From: Folioceros fuciformis
Lineage: Eukaryota > Anthocerotophyta > Anthocerotopsida > Anthocerotales
DNA length: 64,000 nucleotides
Direction of reading: 5' to 3'
Assembly (NCBI GenBank): GCA_049999805.1
Contig: JBNGIO010006294.1
Span: 344,964 to 408,963, forward strand
Shown: positions 45,219 through 55,521 of the stretch, one piece after another
Numbering within the stretch: position 1 is the stretch's first letter
Layout of the letters: each line of letters opens with the position of its first letter
Notes under the pieces: model-generated
Told to the model about the DNA's origin: nothing
The model's input: the letters and a program-made list of their open reading frames with translations, nothing else
Database searches by the model: none
Translations under genes and position numbers: made by a program

Positions 45219-48200
45219 TCATGCGAGGTCGTCATCAAGTTCATGTACATGGTTTTCTTGATCTTGCCTAAGCACGTACAAGTTCTTTCTGATAAGGTTT
45301 CGAGTGCGAGCGTGTAGCTGTTTTTGACGAGTCAACTCAAATCCATACACTGAAATAAAAGTGTTCGCGACATATATTGTGTCAATATGCTTCCAAAGTC
45401 TTCTGCTTGGCCGTCGCTTACGTCGTCGTGTAGAACCCATGACCAGGTCTTCATTCGGCAATATCATCTCCTCTTGATAATGGCCTTCAAATGCATCTGA
45501 ACATTTCGTGACCCACCAATGGACTGTGATATTTTGAGTGTCATTTTCCTTCTGCGTGTCCAGCACTTTCGTGATCCAAAAAGGCCTGTTGTCTACGTCT
45601 GTCTCGCATGGGACAGCAATCATGTGCCCTACTTCAATCTCTGATACATCTCTACTGAAGCTGTCAACATCGTTCCCAACGTGTGTGTCTTTTCTATACG
45701 GTCCCACATACATATCTCTTCTAGGAACTTCTTGTATCCGTGGGTTTTCCAACACCAAAGCATCTGGCACGAGTAACGGGGTATTTACCAACTCTGCCTC
45801 GTCGCGATTATACCATCGCCATGGCCAATCATGGTCTTGCTCTACACCCGAATTATTAATTTGAACGATGGCCTCTTACTCGGCCCAAAATGAATCCCAC
45901 CAGATGTCTTTGCCCACACCTAAGTGCTGACGTAATTTGAACTCCAATCTTGATCGAATTTGGCACAGATTATATCCTGGGACATTGTCTGTAATACTCT
46001 TTTGTTTCCTACTCCTCACCTGCAGATGCATCAGTGGAGTGGCTTTCATATTCCTCTCCGGAACTGCTTTCAGGAGTTCTATCCCTTCATCAGGCGACCA
46101 GTATCGATTAGTGGAATACTGTTTCCCTCTCATAACTGTAACAGGTCCACGATCTCCGCGACTCTCTTTTGTGATCTTGAACTGGTGTTGAAACGATATA
46201 TTATGCAGCTGATGAACCGTTGCAACACTCTGATATCCTGCTTTCCCATAAGGTATAGGCCAAACAAACTTTCTGAAGTCTGGAACCTCCTTCACCTCTT
46301 CAACATCTGGCACGGGGGTATAAGCGCCCTGCATAAGTGCAATCAATTTTGGTAAAGTCAAAGCTTCTTTCCGACCGAGTGCTGTTGAAAACCTGGAAAA
46401 CATCTGATCAACCTGGTCATGCGTATGCCCTACTAGCAGGAATTTGACTTTTATCTTCAAGAAAACCCGCTTTTCCACTAACATATTCAAATAAGAAAAC
46501 AGCAACGCGTTTTTGTTCTCGCGTGCCGTGTTGTCTAGCTGCAAATAAAGTACTCCAGGTAGCAAGCCTTCATACTCGTGAATCACGCGCTGAATAATTG
46601 ATATTGTTAAGTTCGCATCGTTTCGAATGTTGCCGAACTCGATGAAGAGCTTTGGTGTCAAAGTCTTGTTGTATACCATACACCCTACTACATAGACATC
46701 AATGAGGCCAACATCCGCTAAATCTTTGGGCACTCGTACGAAATGGGGCAGGTGAGTCTTCTGTTGATCCATTCCATCTACTGATATTCCAATGTACTTT
46801 TCGGTGTCGTCATAACATTTGACCCGATGTTTTATACTCTTCTCGTGCTCTGCCTTCAGTCTTTTTGGATGAAGCTTCAAGTCAGATTCAAAGACCTCTA
46901 CAAAAAACATCAAATAGTTTACATTAGAATATGGAAAAAGTGTGCGACCTAGTGGGTGTGCACCGATAGACCGGCGCACATCCGCCACAAAGCAGTCAAT
47001 CCCTTCATTTCTTGCGTGGGAGAGGAAGGTGTGCGCCGGTAGACCGACGCACACCCGCCACAAAGCAGTCAGTCCCTTCATTTCTTGAGTGGGAGAGGAA
47101 GGTGTGCGCCGGTAGACTAGCGCACACCCAGCAATGCGCAGTCACCATGACAACTGAAGGGTTCGAAACAAGGGCAGTGCGCCGGTCTACCGGCGCACTC
47201 ACAACATCATTGGGAAGAAAAAGTGCGCCGGTCAACCGGCGCACTTCACATGATGGAATGCAGTGCGCCGGTCGACTGGCGCACGTCATATGCCTACATG
47301 AAACGTAACTGAAGAAACACGCTCACATACCTTGTTCTTCTTATCAGACTCGGCTCTGATGTTTCTTTTCAGGTAATCGCAGGTTGTACATAGCGAAAAC
47401 CTGTTTGTCTTTGGAATTCGCACCTTGTAGAAATGTGAAGCCCACAATTGACAGAAATAACAATAAGACACACTGTACTGTTTCGCTTGTTGCATTTGCT
47501 GCTTGTACTCCCTAAAAATTTCCCCTTTTGTGTACGAGTCGGGAAGATGGTACACTTCAATGTTTGGCATGCGTTCTACAAGGAGGCAGAACAATTGATC
47601 CATCCAAACATAAGCAGCCATAGCGTGATCCCAGGTGCACTTTTCTGCGTGGACAGAGCCCACCCACATAATGTTTTTCAAAGCTCTTTCTTTTGCTGCC
47701 TTGTACCTGTTCGCACCGATGCAGAAAACTCGTCTGAACACGACCCGACAACAGCGTATCTTTACAGATCCAATGAGAAAGGGTCCATCCGAAGTGCGCT
47801 TGACATCAAACCGGGTCTGCAAATACATTTCTTTCTCTATCCTGCACAGGTTTAGAAATGGATCTCTCAAATCCCAAAAGCTTGGTTTGCCTAAGGATCT
47901 GAGACACTGCTTTGCACAACATAGTCTCCGGTAATCTGAAGAAATGCGGATTTCAGAACACTTTTCCTCAGGTATAGTCGAGATTTGTTTCTTCCGACTG
48001 CATCGATGATCTCCAAGAACTTTAATCAAGGACTCGGATGATGGTTTTAGATTGTATGTTTTTCGCGGCGATGTGCCCGTCGTCTTGACCGCGTCTACGG
48101 CCAAGACATCCCCTGCTTCGGCTTCGGGCTGGAAGCGCTCTCTGGTCGATTCTTCTAGTACCCCGTGTCCACTCGCAATTCCTTCTGCATTCGAATCATC

Positions 48201-48269
48201 AAAGTCCCCGTGCAAGATTGTGCGATATGCATTTCGCTTCAGAGGTGTTGTTTTCATGGTCGCTGGCAT
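45219..48269 (-). CDS. DUF7869-like, transposase-like protein with a CxxC finger
   Basis: Exon 1 (48269-47331, 313 codons, phase 0) and exon 2 (from 46895) join across an intron holding dyad cluster 2 (donor AAG/GTATGT, acceptor TTTGTAGAG/GTC). Exon 1 ends in a probable zinc ribbon (YCYFCQLW ... CTTCDYLKR). Exon 2 has an RNase-H-like series of acidic and His residues: YIGISVDGMDQQKTHLPHF, YLQLDNTARENKN and LLVGHTHDQVDQMFSRFS, the pattern I associate with the plant/algal DUF7869 family. A TAA at 45876-45878 stops the protein at 652 residues, but the same frame continues for 218 more codons (IEVGHMIAVPCETDVDNRPF, RRRKRRPSRR, then a helical end) and looks like the natural C-terminus. Proposed role: transposase or integrase of the surrounding element; activity is unproven. 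Confidence 0.65.
46958..47284 (+). repeat. GC-rich dyad cluster 2 (six copies, inside an intron)
   Basis: Copies start at 46958, 47031, 47104, 47177, 47223 and 47263 (each 22 bp). The first three steps are exactly 73 bp, the next 46 and 40. Two of the 51-bp spacers are near-identical; the third, also 51 bp, is different. Arms extend by complementary flanks that change together: GGTG/CACC in copies 2 and 3, AAG/CTT in copy 5. The cluster lies within the intron of the DUF7869-like gene. Confidence 0.9.
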
Positions 48270-48890
48270 GAAAGGATACTGGCTTCTCAAAGGGCTTGCC
48301 GGCGTATGGATGCCGTCGAGAAGACTCAGACATACAGGAGACTGTCGGAAGTCGATGTCGATTCCTTCAGAATCATCGGGAACAAAGCAGCAAGATGGGA
48401 ACAGCGAAGATCAGACTATCAACTTCAACAAACGAAAGCCCGTCTTTGACCGAAGTCGTGGCCTACCTTGAGAAATGAACTCCGATGCTTTCGTAGGCAC
48501 CATGTCGCATGAGAAAGAAGCCTGCCAATCCATGCCAATGTCGCATTGATTAACCGGAAAGGAGCTTCCTTGCAGGATGCATTCTACCGTCACTCACCGA
48601 TTCATTGAATACAGGTTACGCTGACATAATTAAGCCGCCTTTTTGATATGAACGTTTGATCACTAAAACAAGTAGCTGTTGTTTATCGGGAACGGCACCT
48701 TTAATCGTTGTTCTAACATAAATGCAGAAGACGTTGCTCAAACACGCTTCCTATTTCAGGCAACACAAATTCAACTTCACAGTTGACTTTAAATCTTTTC
48801 GTTCAAAGCTTTAGTCGTTGCTGAGTGCTTCTGCATCAACTCTGGTCATTTGAAGTTTTCTCGTTCGCTTCCTCTCCTGCGCAGGCGAAA
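48270..48890. promoter_or_regulatory. Divergent intergenic spacer of the two-gene element
   Basis: About 620 bp between the ATG of the minus-strand transposase-like gene and the ATG of the plus-strand ParB/methyltransferase gene. It should contain both promoters. AT content rises near 48600-48800. No dyad copy is present here. Confidence 0.5.
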
Positions 48891-50364
48891 ATGGCAGCAG
48901 GCCGGCGAAGCAACAAGCATCTGAATGCAGCTATTGATCTTGAAGTATTGGAGGCACCATCACGGCCAAGGATACCAAGACAGGGGGCGAAAGCTTTAGC
49001 TCACGCTGCATCTGACCCCATCATCGAGAGAGAGAACCAGCGGCGACCATCGATCACAGTAGGAGATGTTACACCATAACCAACAGCTCGCGCATTGAGG
49101 AAAGACAATTCAGGAGGGAGCATCCGTGCCTCGAACAGCAAAGCTAGCGAGGTTAATGTTAACCAGGTGCCTATAAATGTGACTCATGGTGGCAGCACTA
49201 GTGGTAGTTAGAACCACAATATTCCAAATGCGTACAACTTCATTGAGCGCTTGAAGCTAAAGAAACTTGAAGACACGCTTGCTAAAAGGTTCAACACAGA
49301 CAAAGAGTGGTTTTTAGTGATGGAAGAGGAGCCAGCAGACTACAGTTTGCCGTGGGTGCCGCCCCATGGCTCTGTGGATTAATGGTTTCCAAGGCCTGCC
49401 GGACGATGAGGCAGGGAGGCCTGGGTGGATTCTCTGTGCATCCATTGACGGCGTCGAACACAAAACACACGTCAATTTCATTTGCACGCGGCACCCACCA
49501 AGCCATATCATCGATGAGTACGATAGCCACAACCTGATTGTGGTGAATTTTGTGAAAGCTGTGCCACGGCGATGTGAACCGATGTGGCTAAAAACGGCTT
49601 TGAAAGATTGTCTGAGTGTGCAAGATGTTAGTATATGCCTAGCTTAGCCCTAAACCCTAATTACTGGCTTGTTCTGGGTGTAACAGGGAGGTGAATAGTT
49701 CTGCCAAACTATCTTGCGATTCTATGCCGATTGCGTCTTCGAGAACCGCGCGCTTGCATTCAGGATCGCCGGGGAGCGCCAGCAAATTGCGACAATCGCA
49801 GATTTTACTGCCAGCGCAGGAAGGGTGACAAGGAAGCAAGTGGAGATGCCGGGCTTGCAGCCAGAACTATCTGAAGAGGAGTTGCGGGAGGTTGAGGAGC
49901 TGAGCTCAGACGAGGAGAAGGAGATGGGAGGTTACTCCTCGACAGAAGACAGCCTCAACGAGGCCATGGAAGGTGGAAGAGGCTTACGGTCTGACCGGGA
50001 AGAAGAGGAGGAATCGCCTGTGGAGGTCACGCCCCCCAGAACGAAGCAGAAGATGGTGCTCCGGCCTACCGGCACCCCAGTCATGAAGAAGAAGAAGACG
50101 GCCATGACCTCTCTTGCGAGGTCTTGAAAAAGAGCCACAAGTGGGTATCTTGCTAATCGGTCTGCAATGTGGTCGGGTCTGGTTTCCTTACTGTCTGGTT
50201 TCTTGTCGTGAATATCTGTTGCAACAATTGCTGTGGTGTCATTGCAGCTTCACCACAGAAGAGGAAGAGCAGGTCGACAGGGTCTGCCAACGAGGCCTCT
50301 ATGAGGCGGAAGCAGAGGCGGCAGGCTCAAGGGCCTACTTTCGAGGACGAGCCGCCCCGAACAG

Positions 50365-51039
50365 TTGTTCGATCTTCATGTGGATATCCTCCACCCTACA
50401 AGCTATATCACAGCAGATGCCCAGATTCATGAGGTTGACGAAGCTTGGATGAAGTGCCTGGTCAGGCAAATGCAGACAGGGTCTGTGAAGGAAGGTATTT
50501 TATCTCTCCTATGCATGATTGATCCGAAACAAGCTTGCAAGAAGGAGGATGTTTTGCTCGAGAAGATAACAACACAGGGGTACCAGATGGGAGTGCTTGG
50601 GGGCAACCATTGCTTTGCAGCTATGCAGAAGCTGCATCAGATGTACCTAGGAGAAGACAAGTGCGAGTGGATGGAAGGGCATGTTTATGCAGGCCTCACA
50701 AATGAGGAAATGCGAGTCCTTGCTGTTGATCACAATGTGTTTGCCGACAAACGAAAGAGGATGGGCTTCATCAAACAAGTAAGATATATCCATGATGAGT
50801 TGGATATTTTCTACAGGAGCCACGACCTGGACAAGAAGCCACCAGTGAAGTGGAAATTCAATATGTACAGGTTGTTGGGGATGACTGATGAGGCAGGTGA
50901 CCCAAGGGATATTGACTGGGTCCAGAAGATGGTGGATAGACAGACATTGCCATATCGGGTGGCAAGGTGCAGCGGAGTCCTGTGGGAGGACGTGGACATG
51001 ATCTTTAAGATGTGGGAGAGGAGCGAGCTTCCGGAATAG
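50365..51039 (+). pseudogene. ParB/sulfiredoxin-fold domain region
   Basis: An uninterrupted stretch of ~220 codons. It shows an N-terminal strand DLHVDILHPTSYI, a GGNHCFAAMQKLHQMY block equivalent to the (D/G)G-x-HR-x-AA phosphate-binding motif of ParB N-terminal domains (Asn-His-Cys here, so the usual Arg is missing), and GLTNEEMRVLAVDHN matching the following L-x-(D/E)-EE-x-x-x-x-A-x-x-x-N block. The remainder (RKRMGFIKQVRYIHDELD and beyond) is helical and replaces the ParB helix-turn-helix. Bacterial ParB proteins bind palindromic parS sites and use CTP; whether this version binds DNA is inference. Confidence 0.6.
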
Positions 51040-51508
51040 GTAGTAGGAGGGAGCACAGGCACGAAGAAGCGGGCGAAAGCGAAGAGGAAGCCAGGGAAGC
51101 TGGCATAGCTTCCAGTAGCACTCCGATTGCTGACGAGTCCACCAAGAAGGTAATGACAATGCAGGGCAGGCCTTGGAGGGCCTTTCAAGGGGTTCCAGCA
51201 AGAGCAAAAGGAGAAGAAATGTTGATCGCAGTGACGCAGAAGGTCATACAGGGGAAGCTCCAGCTAAAGGATATGGACGCAGAGGTGGGCAAGAGGAAGA
51301 AGATCCATATGATATAGCACGCATTTCGCATAGCGTTGAAGTGCGCGACCTTCGAAGAAGCCGAACAGATCTACCCCAAGCACACCGAAGACGCGAATCT
51401 TCTTCGATTCCAGACGGCTTTCGCGAAAGTGGTAAGTTTCCTTTTATTTCCTTCTTCAATCTCGACTAACCTTGGACACTCACCAGATTGGCTTGGTCAG
51501 TGGCTGGA

Positions 51509-51716
51509 GTGCACCGGTCTACCGGTGCACTACAGCCCTTATGAAGGACTAGGGCCAGACTGTGGCCGGAGTGCGCCGGTCTACCGGCGCACTCCAAGCA
51601 TCCTGGCTGCTTAGGCGCAGCATGTGGCTGGAGTGCGCCGGTAGACCGGCGCACTCCAGCCCGCGCTTGGCCTGTGCCGTTCATATGGGCTAGAGTGCGC
51701 CGGTCGACTGGCGCAC
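51509..51716 (+). repeat. GC-rich dyad cluster 3 (four copies, exact 62-bp period)
   Basis: Copies start at 51509, 51571, 51633 and 51695, each step exactly 62 bp, with three 40-bp spacers that share only weak similarity near their right ends. Copies 2 and 3 have arms extended to 13 bp (GGA before, TCC after). In copy 1 one base in each arm is changed together (GTGCACCGGT / ACCGGTGCAC), keeping perfect symmetry. The cluster sits in an intron of the ParB/methyltransferase gene. Confidence 0.92.
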
Positions 51717-52065
51717 TCCTGCCATTGACCAAGCCAATGGTGCAGTCTAACCATTTTGAAGAATGAATGCTACATAGTTTGCTGACGAATGTATTTATTG
51801 GCAGAAACCTACAGATATAAACGACTTGGAATCGTTGCCCAAGTCGTTCCAGGATTACGTGTACTCAGCACGGAACTGAAAGCGGTTAGAAGAGGAGAAG
51901 CAGAAGCTAGCGGACGCCGACATGGATGCTGGGTTGTCAGAGTTCAGAGTGTCCAACAGCAACCAAAAAACCAAGTATCAAGTGATGTAGTGAAGCGTTC
52001 TCGAGATGAGTGGTTTTTTGGTAAAGAGACCTTATACCCTATTGTTCGCTGATTTGTCTCGTAGG

Positions 52066-52788
52066 CTTCAACGACATGATTACGACACGCAGTTGACTAA
52101 CGAGGAACTTGAAGATATGATCAAGGGGTTTTCGGAATGCACGACTAGCAATGTTTATCGAGGGGTGCTTATGCATGGAGTTGACCTGATCTCACAAGCG
52201 AGAGAGGCACTTAGGCCGTGGTGCAAGAAAGGCACCATACAGACACTGGTTTGGGAAAAGACGAATATTCCGCCGAATGCAAGGGCAGTGGAGACTGTGG
52301 AGTACTTGACAGTTGGCAGTGCAGACCACTTGGAAGCTTAGACCACCAAAGCAGCCTTATTCGCGAATCAGGGTTTTCTACTGCCAAGAGTGATAAGGCA
52401 TGGTGCTGTTGTGAAAAAGCACCTTTTTCACTTGGCAGATTCGATGGTCGTCTCCCCATACCAGAAGCCGTTGGGGCTTATGGGGATGCTAGTGAACATG
52501 TTTTCGATTGAAGGGGACTGGGTCGTGGATGCCTGTGCAGGATCCGGATCATTCCTTCAGGCTGCTATTCAGAGAGGGAGGCATGTAGTCGCGATGGACG
52601 TCGATATACGTTGCACGACTAGACGTAGCTAACCAGGCTCAGAGGGGAGCGATTCCGAGGAAGACTACAACAACCGTGGGATTGATGTGGCCACGATACA
52701 TGTGAGCGGGTGCCTTGTAGGGGTACCATACCTGCTTGCCCACAACATCCTACCGGTATGGAGAATGGAGAAACCTTTAAGAGGATGA
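52066..52788 (+). pseudogene. Beta-class (N4C/N6A type) DNA methyltransferase C-terminal region
   Basis: The order matches the second half of a beta-class enzyme: helix ISQAREALRPW, strand IQTLVWEKTN (the W-x-K motif), a region with VVSPYQKPLGLMGML (QKP, motif X) and VVDACAGSGSFLQAA (motif I, D-x-x-AGSG, SAM binding), then HVVAMDVD (the acidic end of strand 2). The beta-class order IV...X-I is therefore visible. The catalytic (D/S)PP(Y/W) motif IV should lie between about 51950 and 52060, where the frame is broken, and I do not see it. Stops at 52339 and 52630 are in frame with the flanking coding sequence. Distinct from plant cytosine-5 enzymes (MET1, CMT, DRM) and from MT-A70 proteins. Confidence 0.6.
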
Positions 52789-53030
52789 CCTCATTGCAAG
52801 CTCAAAAGAGCAAGTACATGTAATAATCCATTATAAAACTTGCTGCACACATGTTACAAAATGTGTCACAAACCACCCTATTATGCAATAATAATACCGC
52901 ATTCGAATTAAAGCATATTACTAACCTCATGTGCAATGAAGAAGATTGTCTTAGTAGAAGCTTATCATGAGCTGCACCTTAAGCAAGATAACCTTAATAC
53001 AAGGCACTGAAATGAGGTGTTTACTGAAGT

Positions 53031-53164
53031 TAATAACACTTATGGCCTTCTTGATGTGATTGTGAAAAAAATGTAAGATGAAAATGGAAAGTACTAAAGT
53101 TAATAACACTTATGGTTTTCTTGATGTGATTGTGAAAAAAATGTAAGATGAAAATGGAAAGTAT
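53031..53164 (+). repeat. 70-bp tandem duplication
   Basis: Copies at 53031-53100 and 53101-53164 differ at only two or three positions (for example GGCC versus GGTT), so the duplication is recent. Confidence 0.9.
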
Positions 53165-54246
53165 TAGAAACGATATCAAAAGGCGAAAGAGAGTAAAATA
53201 GCAATGGGGAGTATAATACCATTTGGCTACACTTTCATGTATTATGATTGATCTTGGAGACAAGAACCTAAAATTCCAAGGGATTCTAGGTGTCTTACCT
53301 TTATGCATTATCATTGATCTTGGAGAGAAGAACCCAAAATTCCAAGGATTCTAAGCATCTTATATGTTGGTAAGTCAAAGGCTTTGCAAGATACAGATAA
53401 CTCACTTTCAAATGTTACAAAGAGTGGAACTTAGTTGACTTTGAGCTAGCTTTAGATTTGGTGATTTACTTCGTGCATCTTATTATGTAATTTCTAATTT
53501 TGATGATTTCGCTCAAGAACAATGTGTGGAATCCCAAGTAAGCCAAACATGTATACAATACATGTGATACTAGAGAAGGCAAAAAAGTCAAGCATAGAAG
53601 TTCCTCTACTTTGAGAGTTAGAAAGAAAATTGCAACAGACCTTTTCTTTTTAAACTATTGATCGAAGATTGAAGTTGCTATGTTGACAAACGAAGCCTTA
53701 CTTGAAATTTAATGTTGTTCGTTCGATTTTCATCCTTATTTGTGATTGAATCAATAAGAAATACAACATTTGCTAATTGCTCCTTTGAAATCATACTAGT
53801 ATACTATGCCATAGGCAAAGCTCCTACCCATACATATCCGCAATAATATGAGGCGGCAACCCCATAACATGACAACAAGTTCCATAATTGTTGAGCAAAA
53901 CATGTAGGGGCGTAGCGTATCAACCAAAAGAGGTTCCATAATTGAAGCACAAAACATGTAGGGGTGTAGGATATCAATCCAAACTAGAAGTTAGGATATA
54001 ACATCTTATAAGTGAATTGCAATTGAACATCCCACACCTTAGCACCAATCTTGCATATGTATATCTCTCCATAATGTGATTTTCCAAGGAAACTTTCTCC
54101 ATTACATCCTCCGCTTCCTAGATAATAATTGCTCCAAAATTTCATATATTGCAAATAAAAAAATTATAATGGAAGTAATTTAATATTTTTCATTATCAAA
54201 TCCAAGAGGTGCATGATAATTAGAAGACCATAACAACATAGGTGAT

Positions 54247-54247
<1 letters not shown>

Positions 54248-54275
<28 letters not shown>
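54248..54275. repeat. (TA)n microsatellite
   Basis: An uninterrupted run of about 14 TA units in AT-rich DNA. Confidence 0.95.
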
Positions 54276-54278
<3 letters not shown>

Positions 54279-55521
54279 TTAAAAGTTCTACCATAAAATC
54301 CCAAGAAAACACAAATGGAGAAGAAGACCCAAACACCAAAATAGGGTCGAACCACAAGACAAGACATGGTCAACGACATATGTATATGGTTGCTAAACTA
54401 ATAATTAATTTATCAAGCTATATGTTAAGCTGTGGACCCGGCCCGCTCCTCCGAGGCTACAGTTTCCTCATAGCGCCGTTCGGAACGACCGGCGCCGTGA
54501 GCCACAGTTTCCTTAACTTAGGAAAGTCCAAAACGAAGTAGTCTCGGGGTCGTTCGCGTTGTGAACGGTTCTTCAGGCTTCACTACTATGGTTGTAGGCT
54601 CTCCCCAAGTGTTGACGAGAAGGCGAGGCGCTTCGTTTAGGGTTCGGGGTTTAGACTCCCAGGCGGGGCCCGTCGGTTCTTGTTGTGTCAAGGGCTTCCG
54701 AAAGAGAAGCTAGGTCGGACGCTGTTCTCCGCCTCTTGCCTGCTTGTGGTCATTTTCTGTCGCCCGAGATGGCGCAGGAGTTCGATGATGATGAGGAGTA
54801 GCTTTGTTGCAGCTCAGGATTGTCGCTGGAGTGTAGGGTTCTCGTGTTTGGTTGGCGGCTGTCTGCCCCTTGCTTGGTGATGTCTGTACCGAACAAACTA
54901 CTGATGTCCCTGCGGACCGATGTGGAAACCTGTTGCTGACCATAAGCTTCTATGTGGAGTATGTTTTGCCTGTTAGTTGATGGGGTTTCTGGCCGGTGAT
55001 GAATTGTCATCTTACCTACATTGCCTGAACAGCTATGTCGAGAACACCATGGATTACTGAGGCCTTGTGAAAACTGTAGCGTGAAGTAGGTGACGTCTGT
55101 GGTGGAGACCGGAGGCAATGACGATTGTTGTCTTACCAATTTTGTGAGAACGTGTGTACTTACCTGTGATCTGTACCAACCAATAGATCCTCCTGAGCCT
55201 CCTGTCGTGAAGTACTTATCGAGTCCGTCTGCTTAGGCTGATTCTGGAGTGTATTTTCTTCGGTGCTGTTCAAGCCTATGGACTATGCTCAATGCTGTGG
55301 ACTATGCCGAAATTGTAACTGAGTAGCAGTGATGCTCATTTATCACTGCAATATTTAATCTTATGATCGTCTTTTGTGCAATCATGTAATCCGTGTGTCT
55401 ACGGCAATCGACTTTCGTGTTTCATTCTCCTCTGTCCTCTCGGCGGGGGACCTCTAAGGCTTGGACGCTGCAATTGTGCAGGGAAGCAGTATACCGTCGG
55501 TTATCAAGCACCCATTCTACG

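Larger units (their letters stand above)
48891..52788 (+). pseudogene. Decayed gene encoding ParB/Srx-like domain plus beta-class DNA methyltransferase
   Basis: Coding character runs on the plus strand from the ATG at 48891 (MAAGRRSNKHLNAAIDLEV). Next come a conserved-looking N-terminal region (49210-49626: YNFIERLKLKKLEDTL, then DEAGRPGWILCASIDGVEHK), an acidic/basic linker (49714-50127: SEEELREVEELSSDEEKE), the ParB-like domain (50365-51039), a linker (51050-51437), an intron with dyad cluster 3 (about 51437-51805, donor GTAAGT, acceptor ATTGGCAG) and the methyltransferase part (51806-52788). In-frame stops occur at about 49076, 49208, 49379, 51037, 51315, 51880, 52339 and 52630, plus several frame changes. 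Most stops are TAA or TAG where Gln would fit. The two-domain order is known from phage and plasmid proteins. It is divergently paired with the DUF7869-like gene. Confidence 0.65.
52790..55375. other. AT-rich flank, then moderate-GC upstream region
   Basis: 52.8-54.4 kb is AT-rich with no gene. 54.4-55.4 kb has higher GC and small frames without recognisable content; it may include the 5' leader of the hydrolase gene. Confidence 0.4.

Noticed and set aside
46958-47284. CRISPR array (repeats with equal-length spacers)
   Set aside because: The geometry is similar, but repeats are 22-bp palindromes lying in a spliceosomal intron of plant-like DNA, with no cas genes, two near-identical spacers and two shorter steps.
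48891-52788. Host uses a genetic code with TAA/TAG as Gln
   Set aside because: All intact neighbours end at TAA, TAG or TGA at expected places (for example CPSF100 at TAA, hydrolase at TAG), so the standard code holds; at most the element's source could differ.
44914-52788. Polinton/Maverick or giant-virus fragment
   Set aside because: No DNA polymerase B, packaging ATPase, protease or capsid gene is visible, and the genes contain spliceosomal introns.
54590-54660. Telomere-like TTTAGGG words
   Set aside because: Only one or two isolated heptamers, no array.
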